Positions 1 to 9,818 of a stretch of 64,000 nucleotides of DNA are shown here, piece by piece. Source of the DNA: Dactylellina haptotyla (lineage: Eukaryota > Ascomycota > Orbiliomycetes > Orbiliales > Orbiliaceae); assembly GCA_031310005.1 (NCBI GenBank), contig CM062386.1, positions 2,232,001-2,296,000 on the forward strand, given 5' to 3'. The first letter of the stretch is position 1. Each line of letters starts with the position of its first letter. A program made the position numbers and the translations under genes. The notes beneath the pieces were generated by a model. It ran no database searches and had not been told where the DNA came from. It worked only from the letters and a program-made list of their open reading frames with translations.

Positions 1-388
1 GGAAATAAACGGTTGGATGGATTCATTGAAACTCGAGCCTCGAGCTAAAAATCTCTGGGACGAGATTATGAGTAACCAGAAGCTTGCTAGAAGGAATTTC
101 CATTGGAAATATCTTGACCGAAGTCATAACGAGGAGGCGAGCACGCTGGCTCGAACTGCAGTTATGGGGATGAATTGTGATGAATACAGCATCTTAATGA
201 ACGAACAGAGCAATCTGTACTACCTTCGCGGTTTGGTTAAACCCGAACAAAGACCGGGCAAGTACTTCCAGGGAATATCGTTGGAGGGTGGGATGTGTCG
301 GAAGAATCATCCTAAAGGGTTTAATATTGCAACCTGCTGCATGTGTCCAACTGGGAGAAAGGGCTGGGAGAAGTATTTTCATTTTTAA
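1..388 (+). CDS. 3' end of an unrecognised protein gene (partial)
   Basis: The reading frame is open from base 2 to a stop at 386-388, so the 5' part lies outside the window; an in-frame ATG at 17 is probably internal. The visible 128 residues are basic and hydrophilic. They end in a cysteine cluster (C-x12-C-C-x-C, followed by a Thr-Gly-Arg-Lys-Gly-Trp run) that could bind a metal or form disulfides. I do not recognise the family. The downstream neighbour is on the opposite strand and converges on it across about 250 bases. It could also be a chance ORF, but uninterrupted coding over 380 bases in an AT-rich context argues for a true terminal exon. Confidence 0.4.
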   Translation, partial: EINGWMDSLKLEPRAKNLWDEIMSNQKLARRNFHWKYLDRSHNEEASTLARTAVMGMNCDEYSILMNEQSNLYYLRGLVKPEQRPGKYFQGISLEGGMCRKNHPKGFNIATCCMCPTGRKGWEKYFHF

Positions 389-641
389 AGACGTCCATGT
401 TCATTATTTTGGCTGTTATTATTTTTCTTGTTAAAGAATATATTAATCTAGTATTAACGCTTAGGTCGCGATACTGTTATTATCCCACTGTAAATTCCTT
501 CCATGTCTGTTTGCACCTAAAGTCCACTAAAAATCATAGAAAATTGGCCTCCGTTTAGAACGATCTGTCTAGGCTCCTCCGACTACGACCAACATCTATG
601 AGTGTACTGTAGGGGAAGGGTTAGGAATTAAGAATGAAAAA

Positions 642-1457
642 TCAAGTCTTAGAAATAGTTGTATTAGAATCGTTTTCTGGGCTACTAGGTTTTTTATCTT
701 GAAGGCTTTCCTTCGCCTCCATTTCATCGATCTTCTTCAGTAGAAATGCAATGGTGTTATCTCTCGCCTTGTCTATTTGCTTTAATCTGTCTAGAGGCAT
801 CACCATATAATCAATCTCCTTTGCCTTCACCGCAGTTTTATCAATTTGGCTCTGACTACTCTCGGGGTCCGCTTGTTTTCCTTTCCCCATCTTCTCGTCC
901 AAAAGAGCCCTAAGAACCACAATACTCTCATCTCGATTCTTCAATTCTTCAGCTAGGTCCTCTTTTTTCTTACTTTCATCTTCTTCTGAAATTTTTGTTT
1001 TCTTAGCTGATTCGCCAACTTGAGAGCTTGTCTCTTCACCTTTATCAGCAAGGTATGCTCTGATAGCCTCTTTGGCTGTTGTTTCTATATGCTGAAATCG
1101 GACAGGTCCTAGTAGCTTCCCTCCGTACCACCGGGCTACCACTATGCTACCTTCGACTTTATAGTCATCCAAGAGCTTCAGCAATTTTTTACCAGCGTAA
1201 GCCTCGCCGTCGTCATCGAAGCCTGTGTTGTATGTCGGAAACCCGGTAAGAGTCTTTTGGGAAGAGGAAGGTTTACGCCAGGCTAAGATACGATGAGATG
1301 CCGTCGAGAGATCTGGATGAGCCTGGAGCTGGCGTTGGGGGCAAGTGGGCGAGAAGTAAGCTGAGAAGGACGAGGCGCGATCCTCAATAGTCTTGGAGAC
1401 ATATAGAGCGGATGATGCAGTATTTGAAGCAGGGGAGAGGGGGCGCTTTGGTGGCAT
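642..1457 (-). CDS. IMPACT/YigZ N-terminal-domain (UPF0029) protein with C-terminal coiled coil
   Basis: Single exon, 271 residues. Residues about 20-135 form an IMPACT N-terminal domain: a DDDGEAYAG motif at 81-89 and RWYGGKLLGPVRF at 109-121 match the conserved DGE-x-AG and R-[YW]-YGG-x-LG-x-x-RF signatures. The family includes bacterial YigZ and the C-terminal part of yeast Yih1 and mammalian IMPACT, which modulate the eIF2alpha kinase Gcn2. Yih1 carries an RWD domain before this fold. Here there is none, and the fold is followed by a Lys/Glu-rich, probably coiled-coil tail (residues 140-255). A Gcn2-related role is therefore not assured. The start at 1457 gives a proline-rich leader and is the first ATG of the frame. 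Confidence 0.85.
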   Translation of the reverse strand: MPPKRPLSPASNTASSALYVSKTIEDRASSFSAYFSPTCPQRQLQAHPDLSTASHRILAWRKPSSSQKTLTGFPTYNTGFDDDGEAYAGKKLLKLLDDYKVEGSIVVARWYGGKLLGPVRFQHIETTAKEAIRAYLADKGEETSSQVGESAKKTKISEEDESKKKEDLAEELKNRDESIVVLRALLDEKMGKGKQADPESSQSQIDKTAVKAKEIDYMVMPLDRLKQIDKARDNTIAFLLKKIDEMEAKESLQDKKPSSPENDSNTTISKT

Positions 1458-1826
1458 CTCGTGGTCTCATAAAGGAAGGTTTACGAGTTCCAAGTTCGCG
1501 ATACCATGTGATATGAACGCTCTGATAAAAGGTTGGCGATACCGAGAATAGACTCACCCTGAGACTCACCCTGACGTTGGTCAACCTACGATGGACAAAG
1601 AAATCAGGACCCGTCGTTGGATTCAGTAACTGACAACACATTGTAAAGTTGACATGTGAGGCTACCCGGTGAGCAAAGCTTTTCTTTTCTTCTGGTATAT
1701 GTTGCATTCTATTCTAATGTACAGGATATACTAAAAGGCTTCATGGAAATCAATGTTGTCACAGTACTTTTCAGCAGGCCCACCCTTCAACGCCGGCAAA
1801 CAATAATAGATATATCAACATGCTTG
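1458..1826. other. intergenic, 369 bases
   Basis: Lies between the start of the IMPACT-domain gene and the 3' end of NUG1, both on the minus strand. It should hold the promoter of the former and the terminator of the latter. The only structure seen is a 10-base direct repeat, gactcaccct, at 1551-1560 and 1563-1572. Confidence 0.5.
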
Positions 1827-3530
1827 CTACTCTGTGATAGCGGCATCATCGCCCCAGAGTCCTTCGATCTTGAATTCCTCGGCCCACTGCGTTACAATTT
1901 CCTTTGAGTCTTTCAACTTGCCATCAGATGCAACGGTATCAGCGGCCCCGCTAGTCTCAATTTCCAACTTTGGAGCTTCAACCCATCCAATGATTCTGCC
2001 ATCTCTCCAATCAGTGACGACGGCTCTTGCCGCACTCTCAACATTTGGGACACCGCCTTTGCCCAACCTACCCTTCTTTCTAGCGACATGGATCAGGAAA
2101 TCCATGGTGAGATCCCGAGGTGTGCCGGTTGTTATCAAAGGTGGAAGTCCATACATTTGGGTCAAGTGTTCAAATTGGCCTGGCTTCTCGCGCAGCCTCG
2201 AGAGAAGAAGGGTAACGGCGGGGACAGTCGTATCAGGCATTTGTTTTGGAGGCAAAGCGTTTAACAAAGTCAATGCGGCAGCATCAATCTCTTTCCCGGG
2301 AAAAACGATCCCCGGAGAATCCAACAATTTCAACTTCGAGTCGAGCTTGACTTCCCGAACAGAGGTGGTGACACCGGCCTCGGCGCCAACCGGGCAAGCT
2401 GTTTGAGCGGCACTACCCCTCGACAGGATTGCATTGATGACAGAGGACTTGCCCACGTTGGGATACCCAACAACTCCGACGGTTATCGCGCGTTTCAGCT
2501 GCTTTAGTTTCGCGTATGACTTCAAGGCATTTACGACCGTTCTGGCAGTAGATGCGGTCGTAAGCTCTTTGTGATCGAATGTTTGAGCCCCAGTTGCAGG
2601 CTTGCTCGCCCTGATCGGGAGCGTTGGAAAGTATCTTCTGAGGTGTACCAGCCAGTCTTTTAGAATCGGGGTAGGGACCAAATCGATCTTGTTGAGGAGG
2701 AGAATCAGCCGCTTCGAGCCCAAAGAATCAGCACGGATCTGCTGCTCGATAGCAAGGGAGCGAGTCCCGGCAGGATCACGGGCGTCGAGTACGTATAGAA
2801 GAACATCGGCGGAAGATAGAACGGTTTGGAAATGTTTCGAGAACGACTTGAGGGACGAATCAGGTCGATTGGAGACTATAGCTGCTGGTATTGAGCTAGA
2901 TTGTGGGGTTTCGTCGTCGTCGTCTTCATCCATGGCGTCGTCCGATTCGTGGTCAGATCCTTCAAAATCCCTCGCCCTAGCTCTTGCGGATGCCAGCAAG
3001 GCGGCCATTGCATTTCCGTTGCTCTGCAGAGACCGTTAGTTTGGGGTGGTCGCTGTTTTAGGCGCGATTACGAGAGCTATGTCCTACCTGGCCAATATCT
3101 TCGCCCTCATCCATCTCGTCCTCGCTATCTACATCATCATCATCCTCGTCAATATCCACCATTTCTTCAACACCAGAACCTTCTTCTGCTTCCGCCTTAG
3201 CAGCGGCAGAACCGGCGGCTTTGAGCCGAGCTTCTCTCCTTCGAATCTTCTCTTCTTCCTTGTCTCGTTTTGCCTGCTCGATCTCCTCCAGCATCTGCTC
3301 CTTATATGGGAACATATTAGGAATGCCAGGGTCTTTCTTCAACCGGCTCTTCCATGTAGGGTCTTTTTTGGCGAGCTTACGGTCCTTTTTTGCCTTCGCA
3401 GAAACCTTCTTCTCGATCTTGTGCCGTAGGCGAACCGACACCCGCTTGCTCTGCTTCTCTGGGAGACACAACTCGTTAGCTTTGGAACTATATAACTTGG
3501 AGCGGGGAAGGCCGTACTTGGGCGAACCAT
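1827..3530 (-). CDS. NUG1: nucleolar circularly permuted GTPase NUG1 (GNL3/Grn1 family)
   Basis: Three exons: 3530-3518, 3458-3088 and 3023-1827, giving 526 residues. The first exon is only 13 nt (Met-Val-Arg-Pro plus one base); splicing yields MVRPKKQSKRVSVRLRHK, the basic N-terminus typical of the GNL3/NUG1 family. A basic coiled segment (residues 5-100) and an acidic stretch (110-165) follow. The GTPase motifs are in permuted order: DARDPAG at 208-214 (G5-like), NKIDLV at 239-244 (G4), GYPNVGKSS at 314-322 (G1/P-loop) and DSPG at 363-366 (G3). Family members act in the nucleolus and nucleoplasm in pre-60S ribosome assembly and export. Introns are 59 and 64 nt with canonical GT-AG ends. Known: the family role. 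Inferred: orthology to yeast NUG1 rather than a NOG2-type relative. Confidence 0.93.
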
Positions 3531-3961
3531 TGTTCAGCGATTCGAGACTGTCCGGCTTGTTGGGTGAGCGATTGGGGCTGGATGCCGTAGTTGCTACGAG
3601 CTGCTGTGGCTGTCGATGCGGTGTCGCAGAATTTGCGATAAACGAAGAAAAATTAAAAATTAAAAAATTTACAGTTCGGGCCCGCCAGCGCCAAGGCGAC
3701 GGGACCCCGGACACCTCGACAACACATTTCGCGCGCCGTCGAGGCTATTCGAGGTGCGGCCACCGGGTCAAACATACGGCCCATCAAACATATAAACATA
3801 TCTCGAATCCCATCGACGCACACGTCCGGATTCAGCGTTTTCGCAGTGGTGACGATGGTAATATTGGATTGTCTGTATAAAGAGCCCCCTTATAGGAGGC
3901 GTCACTCTGCGTGCGGTCATGTCCATGGGAGCTCTGCAATTTCAGCAATACATCACCCGCA
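3531..3961. other. intergenic, 431 bases (NUG1 promoter)
   Basis: Upstream of NUG1 and downstream of the small membrane-protein gene, both on the minus strand. There is an A/T-rich tract around 3640-3672 about 110-140 bases upstream of the NUG1 ATG, which could mark the core promoter. No ORF or RNA gene is evident. Confidence 0.4.
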
Positions 3962-4565
3962 CTAAGTTCTCCACAAGACGGCAGCGGCCGCAGGGACCAG
4001 CATCATGATGGCGACACCAACCCAGGTCAAGAAATTCAAATGCCGCTTACTGGCCTCTTGCTCTGCCCTTTGGCGGAACGACTTAGCTTTCTGGGCGAAC
4101 TCCTCGGGCGAGACCGGATTCAATAGATCTGTAATTTCCTGCTCCATCTTTTCAATCTCCTGCGCTCTTAGTCCCGCTGGGGAACACCGAAGGGCATCCC
4201 TTTGCTCCCTCAAATTCTGCACCTCTTGCTCCAGTTTCTGGAGAAGCAGCTCTTCTGATTGCAGGTTCCTGCGTTCGTCGTCAGATAGCACGTGTGGTCT
4301 AGTTTAGAGCAGTTTCAAATATCAGCCACCTGCGCTTGCATGCATTGCAAACAATTAATAACAATTAAGTCCTCAATAGCAAATATAACTAGATGCAGAT
4401 AACAGGCCAGTACCTTGACACCAACTCTCTGATGCATCTTTTGCTACTCTCCATCGGCTCCTCCAAGCCCCATATCAAGCGAGTCAATCGATACAGTTCG
4501 TCCTGATATGCTTGCGCCTCGGCTGCGGAATCGGAGCCCGCGATATGTTCATTCGCTCGATCCAT
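3962..4565 (-). CDS. small coiled-coil, C-terminally membrane-anchored protein
   Basis: Two exons, 4565-4414 and 4298-3962, joined across a 115-nt intron (gtactg...ctag) in phase 2; 162 residues. The middle (residues about 50-135) is rich in Glu/Gln/Leu/Arg heptads and should form a coiled coil. A single hydrophobic segment at about 142-159 (core TWVGVAIMMLVPAAAAVLW) precedes a two-residue end, so the protein looks tail-anchored with its bulk in the cytosol. I do not recognise the family. Candidates are ER or mitochondrial tail-anchored adaptors or divergent SNARE-like proteins, but no SNARE central-layer pattern is clear. The start was chosen as the first ATG of the frame; nearby in-frame codons further upstream are non-ATG. 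Confidence 0.6.
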
Positions 4566-7500
4566 TGTGGGGCGATATGCAGAATGTATTTCCAACGTGG
4601 GATTGGCAAAAATGCAAGCAACTTATCGGGCTCTCCTACCAGAGCATTCTTCGAGCCAGACTCGATATGGATTCCCTTTTTGTTTCAGCGATCACTAGTT
4701 CGATTGCGCTGAGGGCGATAGAGAAATATGATATGAGGTGATGGAGCTGAAAGAAATGTTCAAGATTACAAACTTCTGCAGAACCAAGGATCCCGTTTGT
4801 TAGGCTAAAGCCTTGGCCACTCGGGTTATCCCTTGCTTGCCTTGCGCAAAGCTGACCAAACAACGGATGGATACTAACAAGAATCCCCCCAAAATTCAAG
4901 ATAAGCTTAACTGGATGTGGCCGAGTCGATGGCTCCCTACGAAAATACAGAAGTAGGAAAAAGAAAATGCGCGACAGACGGCGATGCTCGCATCGAAATC
5001 TTTTACACATTTTCATTGAGTTGGGGCCAAAACATCTGACCCCCGTGTTTTCCTTCTGAGCCGTGTTTGTCGATATCGTGATGCCGAAAAGTGTTTTTTT
5101 TTTTCTTTTCGTTTGCACCAGACGAATCAAACGCTAAAGAGAAACGGCAGAATAATACCCAAAACACAACCAACGGCGTCAATTCTGTGGCCATGAGGCA
5201 GTGATCACACCCTGAGTAAGATATCCTGTCGTCACTGGCTGCCCCGACTTTATGGGACCACACACTGGTCAACGCATACCTCCGGATAAAAGAAACATAC
5301 GATCTGATATGATACGAGGAGGATATACAACCGTGGTATCGATACTGTCAATGCGAGTTCCTTGACTCCTTCGAAAGGCGTCAACTGCGGTTAAATTGCA
5401 TTTTGCATTCTTTCCACGAAAAGAATGTCCGCCTAGTGTAACCCAGAATTCCCCCAAAGCTGAGATACTAGAAATATGCGGCGTGGTCGATAATTGATCA
5501 AGCGAAAATATTTGATCGCCAATTTCTATTACAATTGTGCCTGGCATCCGCAAGTGTCGAAAGGCCTATTCAATTTCTTTGCCTCACACTGATCTAAACT
5601 ACTAATGGGGGATTGGAGCTTGCAAGCCAGGATGCCCCACAGACTGCTCGCTCAGTGGTTACTTTAACCCCTGGCTCGGGACACGGAACAGGAGCGCGAT
5701 ATCCACTTTTGGGGGAGCTGGGAAAAAGAGCCATGGCCCCGAAAAAAAAAGTACAGGGGGTATTGGACTGCGCTGTTGCAGAACCGAGGGACCTCAATTA
5801 CAGAAATTAGACCCTGGTCAATAAGCGAGGCACACACTGATTTCTTGGAATTCTGGAATCGGCTCCCCCACCATCGAGACCAAGAGAGAAAAAAAGGATG
5901 TTTTGGTGGTAAGATCTAGAGTTACATTCCCCAGTGCTAGGTTTCATCATGATCCCCGATTCATGACGAAAAGCACAGGAGGTCGTAGGCTAATTCCCAT
6001 ATATTGTGTTCACAGGAGGTTATAGGCACCACTATTGTGCACATGATACTTGCAGAAGGAAGGTCCATCGAAAAGCTGAAGAACAGGCTTCAAAGAAACC
6101 CCTACGTTAAAATCGAAATTTTTGCTAATTTCTTTAGAGGATGAGTGCCATCTAACCATTCCTCAGAAGTCACCAAATTCGCACCCTGCAACCCAACACC
6201 CAACTGAGGCATCCTGTGGGTCAATACTAGCCAATGTTAACGCAGATCTTGGTGGATGCCCTTGTAGCAGTAGGTGGGCTCAGAGTCCGAAAAAACAAAT
6301 GAAGCATCAGAAACTACGACTTTTCGAGGCCAAGATTCTCCAAATTCGGTTTGCTGCAAGGTACACAAATTCGAAAGAGAGGAGGCCAAACAAGTGTGCT
6401 AGGTTTTCCCGAAGCCGCGCAACTAGGCCCGTAGCACGCCTATCAGAGGAGCTTGACTGGTTCTTCGAGATGAGGGTTGTCACTCGGACTTTTTTTCGAA
6501 GCAACCCCCAAATGGAGGGAATATATTAATCTCTCGACCCTCCCCGGTATCTCAGGCCCTTTTTTTTTGTTCTTCAGGCTCACGACTCCTCACATTCTTA
6601 CAACATCGATCTAGTCTCTCCTTAAAATCGCTTCAAGCATCGATAGCTATTGTTCCTCTTTTGTAGTTTTCGCGTTTACGACAGTCACTCCCTTACTTTC
6701 CGCTTACGGCCTAATACTTGCAACCGCCTTTTGGTTTTCATAGACACGGATCGGGATCCTCAATACAGAAAAGTTTTTTGGATCGGATAAGGATAGACCA
6801 GCAGCATTCTTCCAAAGTTACCGAGAATCAGCGCAGCGAGTTGTCACTATCATTTGCGAAACGACCCACCGGTACCTGCATTTTGGTGGTGCATTGAACG
6901 ACCCACCCCAGCAATCAAAAAGCTTTGACCACGCCGCCGTCGGCGTCTAGGTATCAGTCCGAAATATCATTATCGCGTGTGTGTGTGCGGATAAATTTGT
7001 CAGCGTAATCTCCTTGTGCATATACGGTATGTTTATTTCGCTTTCTTTTATCTTTATCTACTATCGGCACCGTTTCTGGCTTTTATCCGAAGCGTAAATT
7101 ACATCAGAGCATTCGCGAAAGTCGTCGTTGTGTCTCTTCGCGGAAGCCGTACAACCCTGTTCCCTGATTGGGCAAGGCAACGCACATGCATGTCCTTGTC
7201 GATGTCTTCAACGTTGCAACATTTGTGCGACGAGCGAAGCAAAAATGTTGCCGGTGCCCTTGAATCCATGCGAAGCGCCGGGGTGACGGTCGCATGGGCA
7301 GAATTACATCATGAACACCTTGACACCTACCCCCTACGCCTGCGATCGCGAAAGGGCTCGGTAGTTCCTGCCCCGATGCCTGCCCCTTTTGGGACCGTTG
7401 GGCGACCGGCGACCGCATCTACAACGCAACATGACCCGGTGGCGAATGACGGGCGTTTCAGACTTGAAGATCTGGCAGCGCTGTCGCCCTGTCGTTGGTG

Positions 7501-7870
7501 CGGAAGCCCGAAAGTCTGCGTGAGGCCGGGGGCATGGGAAATATTTCGCATGCACGATGCAGGCATCTACGAGCTGTCACGGATCCGATGTTGGGGTCCA
7601 GCCCGATCTCGCCACCGACACTGTGGAGAAAGATGACGAATTGGCTAACACGGCTCACCGTCTTAGGTAACGGCTTGGAACGAGAAGCCTTCGATCTACG
7701 TATTGTGCATTCGTCGTCTTACCGCTCAGAATCTGCTAAGATAACGGCGCCATCCAATACGATCCGGCGGACGACGGAAATTGGCATTCCAACAAGTGGT
7801 ACCTTGCAGCCACAACGACATCATAGGCGTTATTGATCTTCGATCCCAAGAACCGTCTAAGGCCTTAGAC
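4566..7870. other. 3.3-kb interval: intergenic plus long leader of the homeodomain gene
   Basis: No conserved protein is recognisable on either strand. From about 6534 to 6720 the plus strand becomes pyrimidine-rich (ctctcgaccctcccc, a T9 tract, repeated cttcc/ctcc), which in filamentous fungi often surrounds transcription starts. A leader of roughly 1.2 kb would then precede the ATG at 7871. Between 7180 and 7640 the base composition is GC-rich and opens several overlapping ORFs on both strands (the longest 7016-7636, plus), none of which resembles a known protein. They could be upstream ORFs or simply reflect composition. Confidence 0.4.
6534..6720 (+). promoter_or_regulatory. pyrimidine-rich tract, probable transcription start region of the homeodomain gene
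   Basis: The plus strand shows a run of CT-rich sequence including tttttttttgttcttc and ctcacgactcctcac about 1.2 kb before the homeodomain start codon. Such tracts commonly flank transcription starts of filamentous ascomycete genes. This rests on composition alone. Confidence 0.3.
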
Positions 7871-9818
7871 ATGGAGGTTCTGCCGTTTGATAATAATAAT
7901 AATAAAGGCTCCATGCCGTCCCAGTCCGCTAGCCTATCCGCTAGACCCGACGCTCATGGAGCACAAGCACCTCCCGCCCAACACTTAAATGCCCCTGGAG
8001 CCCCCGCTGGATCCTCGGGCCCTCACATCGAAACATTCATTGGCAGTGCCTATCCTGTTATTCCACGTTTCACTCCGCCAATTTCTGGACCGAATGACGA
8101 AGTTGTAAAAGAACCTCGTCGTTTCAAATGTAGCCGTGAGCAGACGCTCGCGCTCGAGAGATTATATCAACAGTGTCCAAAACCGAACCAAGCTACTAAG
8201 CGCGACTTGGCCCACGCAATAAACCTATCCCCTACTCGGGTGAATGTAAGTCTGCCGATTTGTATAAATATCGCTGCTGGTTTTGGAATTGTCGCTAATA
8301 GAATTTCAGATTTGGTTCCAAAACCGAAGACATAGAGCGAAGAAACATAAGGAAATCCAGGAAGCAAAGATGGCTCAGATCCTAGAGACTGCTGGTCGCG
8401 AGAGAATGGCGAAGATCGCCCTGGGGGCCCCGATGGCCTTGTCCGAATCCTCTCTGTCTGATTTGGAGACTCCAACATCTGCTACCTCTACCACAAGCTC
8501 TGGTCTACCTCTCTTAACGACCGAATTCAACCCTTCCAGTTCCGAAGCCAGTTCTCCTTCTTATACATCTTCCAAGGAAGCGGCGGCTGCCTCTTTAGCC
8601 AGGTCTCTCGCCATTGCTAGCGCATATGCTCCAGCGTTTAGCCCTACCGGCGAGCCCATCGTTTCTGAGTACCACGCCCCAGCTGGTCCTTACGACGGCC
8701 CGCCACCAGCCAATTACTCTTTAGACGCATACGATCCAAATTTTTATCCAGTATCGGCCTTCTCAGACTGGGGTTCAAACTACACCTCTTCTGTCGCATA
8801 CACACCGACGCCGGCTGGACAAGTAGAAGATCCCTTCGAGTTTGACAAGCTTTCTGCTTTGAACTCTCCATACCCGAACGCAGCCATGTCTGGTGTTCCT
8901 CCCGTTTTCCATGACGACTACTCCGCCTTTGCAGCCGCCGTGCAAATGAACGCGATGCCAAAGACCATCAATATGAGTTTGAAATCTAAAACACCGGTGC
9001 CCAATGGCCTTGTGCTTAAGAACAACGGTGCGACGGAGCGGCCGTCTCTTCCTCGAGTAGCCACCTGTCCGGATCTATCCAACATTGAGAATCTCTCGAT
9101 GCAACAATCTCAACGTCCTATGCATACCGCATCGGAAACATCGTCGCCTATCCTTGAGTGTGGACCAAAGTTCCCCGCCCCGTCGATGGAAAGATCTCAA
9201 TCTTGCACTGAGAGACCGAGTCTCCAACAAGAGATTGCACTTAGACGCTTGCGACCTATGCCACCCTCTCTCTTGCCCAACGCTCGGGCTCAGAGAGTTT
9301 TACATGGAAAAGCCTCTGTACCACAATCGCCACTGCGCTCAGGCCATGGCACCCCACTTCCCACGCCACCATCAGATGCCGATTTCGCTACTGCAGCTAT
9401 GAAGCACAAGTTGAATAGAAAGCCATCCGATCTTTGCAAGGAGCATTCGCCTGAAGTTCCGGATCTCGAGAGTGACGCTGGGTACGAAGATATGCCGTCC
9501 AAGCGGAATCTAGCCTCTCCACCCCCTACCCCTGAGACTGCAGGCCTTGCCCAGGCCGCTGGTCTGTACAAGGAAGAAGGTTCTGATCAGCAGTATGCTA
9601 GCTTTACCAAGATGCTCGAGCAAAGCTCTCCTATCGTTACCGCCAATGGTTTCCATGACCATTCCAACTATCACCAACCCAGTGTCGAGAATTGGATTCA
9701 TGGTCACCCTCAGCACTACTGGGCGCCCGAGCACAGCAATCCTCATGGTCCAATGAATTTTGAGATCCCTCACCAATCCCAGCAGGTCTACGGGATGCAT
9801 AACAACCAACAACAGTAG
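7871..9818 (+). CDS. homeodomain transcription factor
   Basis: Two exons, 7871-8245 and 8310-9818, joined by a 64-nt intron (gtaagt...tttcag); 627 residues. The homeodomain spans about residues 82-139. Helix 3 is encoded immediately after the intron and reads IWFQNRRHRAKKHK, with the invariant W127, F128, N130 and R132. The rest is low-complexity: Asn run near the N-terminus (from a TAA/AAT repeat), Ser/Pro/Thr-rich middle, Gln-rich C-terminus. This is normal for fungal homeodomain factors, which bind DNA in the nucleus and often control conidiation or fruiting-body development. I cannot assign it to a named subfamily. The start at 7871 is the first ATG of the frame; upstream in-frame codons are non-ATG. 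The long leader suggests translational or promoter-level control. Confidence 0.9.

Noticed and set aside
5269-5553. Minus-strand ORF of about 94 codons with protein-like composition
   Set aside because: No recognisable motif, no credible splice partners, and it sits in a long intergenic stretch with similar chance ORFs.
7016-7636. 206-codon plus-strand ORF in the homeodomain leader
   Set aside because: It starts at GTG rather than ATG, has low-complexity GC-driven composition and equally long overlapping ORFs on the other strand.
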